From IMG/VR virus record IMGVR_UViG_3300043539_001893, positions 1-33,835 of that record: a stretch of DNA of 33,835 bases; one strand, written 5' to 3'. Below, one piece after another: positions 23,557 through 30,900 of the stretch (position 1 is the first letter of the stretch; every line of letters begins with the position of its first letter). The notes beneath the pieces were generated by a model that was not told the DNA's origin, searched no databases, and worked only from the letters and a program-made list of their open reading frames with translations. The position numbers and the translations under genes are program-made. Source of the DNA: a virus.

Positions 23557-24752
23557 TGTTATACAAAACTTATTTAAACAATAATTTTACAATATTATCA
23601 TTATCAGAAAAATATGATTGTTCATTTTTTACTTCAACAAATGGTGGAATTTCTGTGCAAAATAATTTTTATTCACTCCAAGAAAAAAATAAAAATTTTT
23701 ATAATATAATTTGCGTACATGGTTATTGGTTAGATTATGGTAAAAGAAATGAACTAGATATTGAAAAAATAAAAAATTTATCTTGTGACGATTTTGTGAT
23801 TGATTTTAGTGGAGAAGCTGATAATTTGGATAGTAGGTGTAAAGTATGGAGTGAATTTTTAAAAGAAAATAATATTTCATATAAGCGAAAAAAAATAATC
23901 ACACCATTAGATGTTATAAATTTTGACCAACAAGATTGGGAAATATTTACATACCCATTTTCAGGTCCTAGATTTTTTTGTGATAGTAATAATAACACAT
24001 TTCATAAGTATATAGAAATAAATAACGGAACCGATGTATGTCTTAATATAATTGGTGGTGTAAAATGGAATGAAAATAAACGAGATAAATTGTACATATG
24101 TTTAAATAATACAATGAGAGCACATAGAATTGTATTGGTTAATAAATTATTAAAATATAAAGATTTTGGTTATTTAAGTGCACAAGAATGTGAGTATCGT
24201 TCAATAAAAATTCCTGAATTAAAAGTAGATATAGACGACCCAAATTGGAAAGAATCTAATAATAGATTTAAAATACAAAATCAATTTGTTAATAAAGCTT
24301 ATGTTAATATAATAGCTGAAACAATTCCAACAAAAGTAAATTTTATAACTGAAAAATCTATAAAACCATTTTTAAATTTAGAATTTCCAATTTTATTGGG
24401 ACATACTAAAATAATTGAATATTTTAGAAGTTTTGGATTTGATATGTTTGATGATATAATAGACCATTCATATGATAAAATTGAAATAAATGATTTATCA
24501 AGTACTGATATGGAATATACTCCTTTATATTTAAAATGTAATTTAATTGCAAAAGAAATTGAAAGATTATTAAAATTGAATATGCATGAAATTTATTTAA
24601 AATGTAAAGATAGATTAATTGCAAATCAAAAAAGAGTTCATGAATTAATTATAGAAGATAATGATAGAACAAAAGAATTAATAAAATGGGTATTAGAAGA
24701 TAATGCATTTTATGAAATAAATAATTATAAAAAAGAAACAATATATATTTAA
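23556..24752 (+). CDS. GT-like protein of a widespread viral family (paralogue B)
   Basis: 398 residues, GTG start that shares its G with the upstream TAG stop. It has the same blocks as the protein at 21236: DKLYICLNNTMRAHRIVLVNKL (about 180-201), then VNIIAETIPTKVNFITEKSIKPFLNLEFPILLGHTKIIEYF (about 250-290), RSFGFDMFDDIIDHSYDKIE and a C-terminal helix. The order of blocks fits a GT-B donor domain, but the family is uncharacterised to my knowledge. It is AT-rich, and its N-terminal half differs from paralogue A, so acceptors may differ. It precedes an SDR gene by 9 bases, repeating the GT-like + SDR order seen at 21236-23556. Confidence 0.5.
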   Translation: MLYKTYLNNNFTILSLSEKYDCSFFTSTNGGISVQNNFYSLQEKNKNFYNIICVHGYWLDYGKRNELDIEKIKNLSCDDFVIDFSGEADNLDSRCKVWSEFLKENNISYKRKKIITPLDVINFDQQDWEIFTYPFSGPRFFCDSNNNTFHKYIEINNGTDVCLNIIGGVKWNENKRDKLYICLNNTMRAHRIVLVNKLLKYKDFGYLSAQECEYRSIKIPELKVDIDDPNWKESNNRFKIQNQFVNKAYVNIIAETIPTKVNFITEKSIKPFLNLEFPILLGHTKIIEYFRSFGFDMFDDIIDHSYDKIEINDLSSTDMEYTPLYLKCNLIAKEIERLLKLNMHEIYLKCKDRLIANQKRVHELIIEDNDRTKELIKWVLEDNAFYEINNYKKETIYI

Positions 24753-24761
24753 AACAAAGTT

Positions 24762-25754
24762 ATGAAAAAAACAGACAAGGTCTTAGTTACAGGAGCAAGT
24801 GGATTTATAGGTTCACATTTATTACGATTACTATACGAAAAGGGTTATAGAAACCTTCGTTCAACATCATTCAGTAGAGATTTGAGAAACGATTTCGAAG
24901 GAACGAATGAAGTAGAACACATCAAAGGAGATTTACAAACTGCAGAGTTTTGTGACCTAATCAGTAAAGATGTGGATGTAGTATTCCATTGTGCAGCAAA
25001 CACATCAAATGCATTAGATACCAAATTTAACCCACTATTACATGTTACTCCAAATGTGGAGATGAATGTAAACTTAATGGAACAAAGTTGGAAAAACAAA
25101 GTTAGAAAGTTTTTATTTATATCATCTAACACAACTTATCCTGATATGGGAACTGAGTTTTGTACCGAAGATATGAATATACATGCTACACCAATGCTAC
25201 CTGTTTATAAAGCAGTTGGTGGTATGAAAAGATATGGTGAAATGTTGTGTGATTTTTTTTCTAATCAGATTCACGAACCAATGCAGTGCTTGATTGTAAG
25301 ACCTTCAAACGCATTTGGCCCTAATGATAAATTTGATTTTGAAAAATGTCACGTTACTCCTGCAAATATTCGTAAAGTAGCAGATGGTTTAAACCCAATT
25401 CCTGTTTGGGGTGATGGCACGGAAGTAAGAGATTTATTACATGTTGAAGATATGGCAGATGGTTTTATCTTTGTAGCAGAAAATAACGATACATATGATA
25501 TTTTCAATGTATGTTATGGAGAAGGGTTTACAGTAAATGAAACACTTGCAACCATTAAAGAATTAGATGGTAATACAAATCCAATTGAATATGTTAATAA
25601 CAAAGCACCAATGATTCCTATTAGATTATTATCATCTAAAAAGATTAACGATTTAGGATGGAAACCAAAGAGAAATATAAAAGAAGCTTTAAAAGAAACC
25701 ATTGAGTGGTATAAAGCAAATAAGCATTTATATAATCCAAATTCTAAACCATAA
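24762..25754 (+). CDS. NAD-dependent epimerase/dehydratase (extended SDR) with altered YxxxK
   Basis: 330 residues. NAD-binding GASGFIG (11-17), a CAANTSNALDTKF block, FLFISSNTTYP, then LPVY149KAVGGMK156RYGE and VRPSNAFGPNDKF, with WGDGTEVRDLLHVEDMADG downstream. The tyrosine is seven before the lysine instead of four (V152 is at the usual Tyr position), so the canonical YxxxK is absent. Otherwise the protein is full length and well conserved in outline, and a nucleotide-sugar reaction in the cytoplasm is likely. The 1-base TAATG overlap couples it to the methyltransferase. It shares only the general SDR plan with the SDR at 22558. Confidence 0.8.
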   Translation: MKKTDKVLVTGASGFIGSHLLRLLYEKGYRNLRSTSFSRDLRNDFEGTNEVEHIKGDLQTAEFCDLISKDVDVVFHCAANTSNALDTKFNPLLHVTPNVEMNVNLMEQSWKNKVRKFLFISSNTTYPDMGTEFCTEDMNIHATPMLPVYKAVGGMKRYGEMLCDFFSNQIHEPMQCLIVRPSNAFGPNDKFDFEKCHVTPANIRKVADGLNPIPVWGDGTEVRDLLHVEDMADGFIFVAENNDTYDIFNVCYGEGFTVNETLATIKELDGNTNPIEYVNNKAPMIPIRLLSSKKINDLGWKPKRNIKEALKETIEWYKANKHLYNPNSKP

Positions 25755-26377
25755 TGATATTTGAAACAAATAATATTAAAATTTCATACGAACCACACTT
25801 AGATGGTGGTGGAACAACATTTGGTGTAAACGCATTGGATAGTGAAAACGTAAAAAAATTCATTAAGAAAGGAAATATTATGGAAATGTGTTCAGGCCCT
25901 GGATTTATGGGTTTCCACTTGTTGGCCAAAAAATATTGTGATGAATTATATTTAGTTGATATTAACAATGAAAATTTACAACATATAAACGAAACAATAA
26001 AAACAAACAATTTAAATAATGTTAAATTTATTCAATCAAATGGATTTAATGAATTGATTGCAAATAATGATATTGATACAATTATTAGTAACCCACCACA
26101 TTTTAAAACAATAAGACCTGGAGGATATAGAAGTAAACATGAAGAATTAATTTCATTAGACGAAAATATGAATTTTCATAAGAATTTTTTCAAAAATGTT
26201 AAAAATTATTTAAATAAAGATGGTGTTATAATTCTTGTTGAAAATTGTGAAGGTGTTACCGAAAACGATATTATTGAATTAACTAACGATGATTTTACAA
26301 TAGAATATGTTGAATATAATGATTATGGTTGGACTGGAAAATCTTTATTTTATACAATAATTTTAAAACTTAAATAA
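25754..26377 (+). CDS. Class I methyltransferase with NPPH motif (MTS-type)
   Basis: 207 residues. Motif I is MEMCSGPGFMGFHLLA (43-58), beta-2 ends LYLVDINNEN (66-75), and the catalytic motif is ISNPPH (111-116), followed by GVIILVEN. N/D-PP-Y/F/H is the signature of N-methyltransferases of the HemK/PrmC and RlmG type, acting on amide or base nitrogens. Within a sugar cassette it might instead N-methylate an amino sugar, or modify a protein glutamine in a virion component (inference). The N-terminal 40 residues have a DGGGTTFGVNA block, as in proteins that methylate release factors. It is coupled to both neighbours by 1-base overlaps. Confidence 0.78.
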   Translation: MIFETNNIKISYEPHLDGGGTTFGVNALDSENVKKFIKKGNIMEMCSGPGFMGFHLLAKKYCDELYLVDINNENLQHINETIKTNNLNNVKFIQSNGFNELIANNDIDTIISNPPHFKTIRPGGYRSKHEELISLDENMNFHKNFFKNVKNYLNKDGVIILVENCEGVTENDIIELTNDDFTIEYVEYNDYGWTGKSLFYTIILKLK

Positions 26378-27237
26378 TGAATGGAATTATATTCGCAGGA
26401 GATTCGTTTACTTGGGGACAGGGACTGCATCACTATTCTACATTACCAAATATAGTATTACCAAAAGATAATCAATTTGTAAAATCGGAATATACTGATT
26501 CACATTTAAATTTTATTAAAACAATTAGATTCCCCAGAATTGTTGCAAATTATTTTGAAACATTTGAAATAGTACATTTAGAAAATGGTGGTAATGAGGA
26601 TGTTTCATTTGAATTAATAAACCATTGTTTACAAATTGAAAATAATCCAATGAGAAATCATTTTTATAAAGAAAAATATAAATTTGAGGATATTGCGTAT
26701 ATTATTTTACAAACAAGCCAACCGGATAGAAATAAATTTAAATTTGTATTAAAAGGAAAAGAATATATTTTCAATGCAGGTTATGCATATAATAAACCTA
26801 AAAAAGATTTTGAACTAAACATGGCAGATTTTGACATATTTAACGAATGGTTGGAATCTAATAATAAAACATATGAAGAATGGCAATCTGTTGATTTATT
26901 AAATTATATTGTTAATAATATTAAAGAAAAATTTATTTTTTATGAAAAAATGGGTATAAAAACAAAATTACTTTCTTGGACACCCGATTATGTTAATATC
27001 ATAAAAAATGATAAATTTTTAAATGAAAGATTTATTACATTAAAATATAATGATAATGAATATAATTGTATACAGGATTTAACAACAGAAAATTCAAATC
27101 TTATTATAAGAAATGATTTTAAAAATTTAAAAAATCCACCCATGGATTCACATATATCAAAAGAATGCCATAACGTGATTGCAAATAATATTATAGAAAA
27201 TATAAATTCAACAAATAGATTTAATAAAATAAAATGA
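26377..27237 (+). CDS. SGNH-type hydrolase/esterase-like protein
   Basis: 286 residues. The N-terminus has IIFAGDSFTWGQG with nucleophile Ser10 (GDS block I). A glycine/asparagine motif occurs near 71-75 (ENGGNED), and the C-terminal MDSHISKECH gives candidate D257 and H259 of the catalytic triad. SGNH proteins remove or transfer acyl groups on carbohydrates. The middle is AT-rich and diverged. It may deacylate or acylate the sugar made by the cassette, or trim host surface polysaccharide (inference); no signal peptide is present, so it would act in the cytoplasm or in the virion. It overlaps the next gene by 4 bases (ATGA). Confidence 0.6.
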   Translation: MNGIIFAGDSFTWGQGLHHYSTLPNIVLPKDNQFVKSEYTDSHLNFIKTIRFPRIVANYFETFEIVHLENGGNEDVSFELINHCLQIENNPMRNHFYKEKYKFEDIAYIILQTSQPDRNKFKFVLKGKEYIFNAGYAYNKPKKDFELNMADFDIFNEWLESNNKTYEEWQSVDLLNYIVNNIKEKFIFYEKMGIKTKLLSWTPDYVNIIKNDKFLNERFITLKYNDNEYNCIQDLTTENSNLIIRNDFKNLKNPPMDSHISKECHNVIANNIIENINSTNRFNKIK

Positions 27238-27770
27238 ATACAAACGAAATATCATATAAAGATACATTAATAAATGTAATGACAGAACTGGCCAAATTGG
27301 AAGATACAATATTCATCGGCCAACAAATAGTTTATGCCGGAAATCCTATGAGTACAACTTTAACAAATGTACCAAAAGAAAAAATGATTGAAGTTCCTGT
27401 TATGGAAGAAACTCAAATGGGTATGAGTTTGGGTTTGGCAATGACTGGAAAAAGAGTTATTACATTCTACCCAAGATGGGATTTTATTATATCAGCAACA
27501 AATCAATTAGTTAATCACATTGACAAATATGAATTAATGACGGAAAACAAAGTCAATATACTTATTAGAGTTGGTAAAGGTGCGGACACACCATTAGACC
27601 CTGGCCACCAACATAAAGCAAATTATATTGAAGAATTTAAAACAATGTGTCCAAATATTGAAATACATGATTTAAAAACATGGCAAGATGTTGAATTATC
27701 TTATAAATATGCAATTGAAAATGGTGGTATTCATATATTAACGGAATACCCAGAATTATACAATAAATAA
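27234..27770 (+). CDS. Thiamine-diphosphate enzyme, E1-beta-like Pyr domain (minimal)
   Basis: 178 residues. It has the Pyr-domain blocks of E1-beta/transketolase: SYKDTLINVMTELAKLEDTIFIGQQI, then EVPVMEETQMGMSLGLAMTGKRVI, where E58 (or E59) matches the glutamate that activates the thiamine aminopyrimidine, and the helical DFIISATNQLVNHIDK block with VNILIRVGKGADTPLDPGHQH. Typical E1-beta chains are ~325 residues with a C-terminal transketolase domain; here the chain stops after the Pyr domain. The PP-domain partner is at 20605. Together they have both halves of the cofactor site, so they would form a minimal heteromeric TPP enzyme. Carboligation onto a ketosugar is a possible reaction (inference). 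Confidence 0.8.
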   Translation: MNTNEISYKDTLINVMTELAKLEDTIFIGQQIVYAGNPMSTTLTNVPKEKMIEVPVMEETQMGMSLGLAMTGKRVITFYPRWDFIISATNQLVNHIDKYELMTENKVNILIRVGKGADTPLDPGHQHKANYIEEFKTMCPNIEIHDLKTWQDVELSYKYAIENGGIHILTEYPELYNK

Positions 27771-27775
27771 AAAAT

Positions 27776-27895
27776 ATGAAAAAAATTATTAAAAAAATTA
27801 AAGATTGGTACAAAACCAGACAAAACAGAAAAAAGCTTCAAAAAAAATTAGCAGAATTAAAAAAAAGAGACCCATTCGTTTATAAGAGTTTCTAA
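27776..27895 (+). CDS. 39-residue lysine-rich small protein
   Basis: ATG at 27776, TAA at 27893. The protein starts MKKIIKKIKDWYKTRQNRKK and ends KKRDPFVYKSF. It is strongly basic and predicted helical, with an abrupt DPFVYKSF tail. It lies 5 bases after the E1-beta gene and 21 bases before the large polyvalent gene, filling an otherwise empty gap. The length and A-rich composition mean it could be chance, but a defined start, spacing and a structured tail favour a real gene. It may bind nucleic acid or membranes; no family is certain. Confidence 0.45.
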   Translation: MKKIIKKIKDWYKTRQNRKKLQKKLAELKKRDPFVYKSF

Positions 27896-27903
27896 TAATT
27901 TAG

Positions 27904-27911
27904 GATATTTA
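27904..27911 (+). promoter_or_regulatory. Possible -7-like box before the polyvalent protein gene
   Basis: GATATTTAT at 27904-27912 precedes the ATG at 27917, matching the GATATTTAT before the fibre gene at 6728. With so short a distance a transcript would have almost no leader. No upstream TTTG is seen at 20 bases. Low confidence. Confidence 0.25.
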
Positions 27912-27916
27912 TATAC

Positions 27917-30900
27917 ATGAATTTATTGAAAGAAGTAAATAAACCAATAGTTACACAAACTATTGTTATATATGGTGGTAGATTTCAACCATTCCACAAA
28001 GGACATTATGCGGCTTACGAAGATTTAGTTTCTAAATTTGGAAAAGCAAATGTATATATTGGAACCTCTAACGATACAAGTTCAGACAAATCTCCATTTA
28101 CATTTAAGGAGAAAAAAGAAATTGCAATTAAGATGTTTGGAGTACCAGCATCTAAATTTGTCAAAGTAAACAACCCTTACAGACCCGTAGAGATACTTTC
28201 TAAATACGATGGTAAGACTACTCAATACATTGCAGCAGTCGGAGAAAAGGATGCCAGTAGGTTAAAGAGTGGATATTTTAAACCATACAAAGGTAAAGCC
28301 GGATATGGTTATGATGAGGTTGGTTATTATTACCCAGTTCCTGCAGAAGCAAATCCAATAAGTGGAACTGATGTTAGAAAAAAATTAGGAAGTTCAAATA
28401 AAGAGGTAGCAAAAAAGTTTTTCTTAAAAGCATACCCATCATTTGATAGAGAAGTTTTTAAAATGATTACTTCAAAATTAAATGAAGATGGAATGCCGGG
28501 TGGAATAGGTGTTGGGTTAGTTTTACCAGGTGGATATATCAATGGTGCACCAACAGGTTCAGTAGAAGAAAGTAATAATACAAAACCTTCTTACGAAATG
28601 AGACCTGAACCACATCCTACAAGACATCAAACGGAACATCCATCAGATGAACCGGATTGGCATAAAAAGAACGACCCATATGACCCAATTGCAGAAATAA
28701 TTGGAAATACTATAACTAATGAAATGTTTGAGGAATGGTTAATGGAATATCTTAACGAAGTTCCAAATAAAAACTTAGATGTAGATATTACATATACAGC
28801 AGCAGATGGTAAACAAAAGAAAATTAAAGCAAGAAATGCTTTGAGATTACCAAAAGACCATCCGGCACATATTCAAGCTGCAAAAATACAAGGGCCCACC
28901 GATGCACCTGTAAATGAACCTAAGAAAAAAGAACAACCAGGAAAAGCAGCAACACAATCTGCCAAACCATCTGAACCTGGCCAACCTGTAAAACAAGGAC
29001 AAACGGCTCAAGGTAAGATGGATAAAGAAACACTTTCTACTACAAATCCAGAAGCAGGACAAGAACAAGGCCCATCACCTGAACAAAAATTAAGTGGTGT
29101 AGAATTAAAATCATCGGCAGAAAAAAATATAGAAAAAGAAAAGTCATCCGATTTTGCAAAAGGATATGTAAAAAGAATTGGTGATAAAATTAAAAGCTGG
29201 TCAGAAGAAGAAAAACAATTTTTTAAAGAAAAGTTACACAATGGTGGTTCTACCGAAAGAAGAAGTTGGGGTAAAGCAATAATGGATAAAGCAAAGGGTG
29301 CAGGTCTTGCAATTATGCGTGGTTTAAAACATGAAGCACAAGAATTTAAAGCAGCCGGACAGGGTGTAATGAAATTAATGAGTGGAAAGAAGTTAGATGG
29401 TCATGATAAAAAAGCAATGTTATCCGTTGGTAAAAAAATTGTAATAACAGGTTTAACTGCAGCTATCACAGGAGGTTTAGCACATGGTGCAGCTGCATTT
29501 GCAAAACACGTTGCAATTGAATTAATTCCACATGCTATTGGTGAGGTGACAATAGGTGGTGTTGCAAAGGCTGCAATGTTTGCAGAAGGTACAAACCCCG
29601 CAACCACACTTAATATATTCGCAGCTGCAATTGCAGAAAGAATGGAAAATATGAAAATAACTCCTAAAATAATGGAGGATATGATTGATTCTTATAATAA
29701 TAAAAAATTAGAATCAAAATTTAAACTAAACGAAAACCTTTCAGAATCAAAAGAAAATTCAATAAATCATTTTGTAGAATACGCAACTAAAAAATTAAAG
29801 TTAAAAGAAACTCCAAAAATTACTTTATTAAGTGGTAGAGAATATTCTGAAGCAAAAACCAGTTTAGGTGGATACAATCCAATGTCAAAAGAAATATATG
29901 TTGCAATAGAAGGTAGATTGACGGCAGACATACTTAGAACTCTTGCACATGAGATGGTTCATAGAAAACAAGATGAATTGGGTTTAGTTAAAGATGAAGT
30001 TAAAGATGGTGCAACGGGTTCTCCAATAGAAAACCAAGCACATGCGGTAGCGGGAATCTTAATGAGAAATTATGGTAAGATAAATAAACAAATTTACAAC
30101 GAAAGTATTAATATAGATGTTGACAAAGGTGATACTGTTTTGATGGGTAAATTTAAAAACAAAAAAGTTGTTGTAAAAGATATTGGAAAGGATGACTACG
30201 GAATGCCAACAATTAATGGTAAGAAAGCAACAACATTTAGATTGGGTGACAAAGGTCAAAATATATTTAAAAAAGATGAAAATATTGATGAAATGAAATC
30301 TACGGATGTACATTTTATGAATATGATAAAACTATATAGAGATTCAACTTTTAGAAAAAGAATAAATGCATATCTTTTTGGTAAACCAAATCAAAATAAT
30401 CCAAATGCGGTAGCAAAAGTACTTCGTAATATGAATTATGATGAAATAACTCAAATGGAAAAAGAATTAAATCTTAAACCAAGTTTTGATGAACAAATTG
30501 ATGAACTATATAATGATGTTGAAAATTTCATAAACAATTATTTGGGTGAAGTTAGTGTAAATACTGGAGAAGATGGTGTACCAGATGGTGGATATGTTCC
30601 TAAAGGAAAAAAAAGAAAATTAGACGGAAATGATGGTGTAAATAAATCAGAAGATTGGTATACAAATGGTGGATATACTCAAACTGATTTTCCAAAAGCA
30701 GATGCAATATTTGGTGACGAAGAAGGAGAAGAAAGAACGATTACATATAGTATCAAAAATTTACCAGAAGTAGATTATGTAGAAACAGAATTTATTAAAG
30801 AAGGATTATTATTAGAAGGTGGTGCATATGGTCACATGGCACATCCATTTGATGATATGGATTTGACATTTGGAGATTTAAAAAATATTATATCATCCGC

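Noticed and set aside
10757-27770. Cassette as a DNA-base hypermodification system
   Set aside because: No nucleotide hydroxymethylase, thymidylate synthase-like enzyme, DNA glucosyltransferase or base-modifying kinase is visible. The transferases resemble enzymes acting on glycans.
10757-27770. Cassette as a fragment of host chromosome or contamination
   Set aside because: Overlapping junctions run without a break from the tail-fibre gene, and a phage promoter repeat lies within the cassette at 13344.
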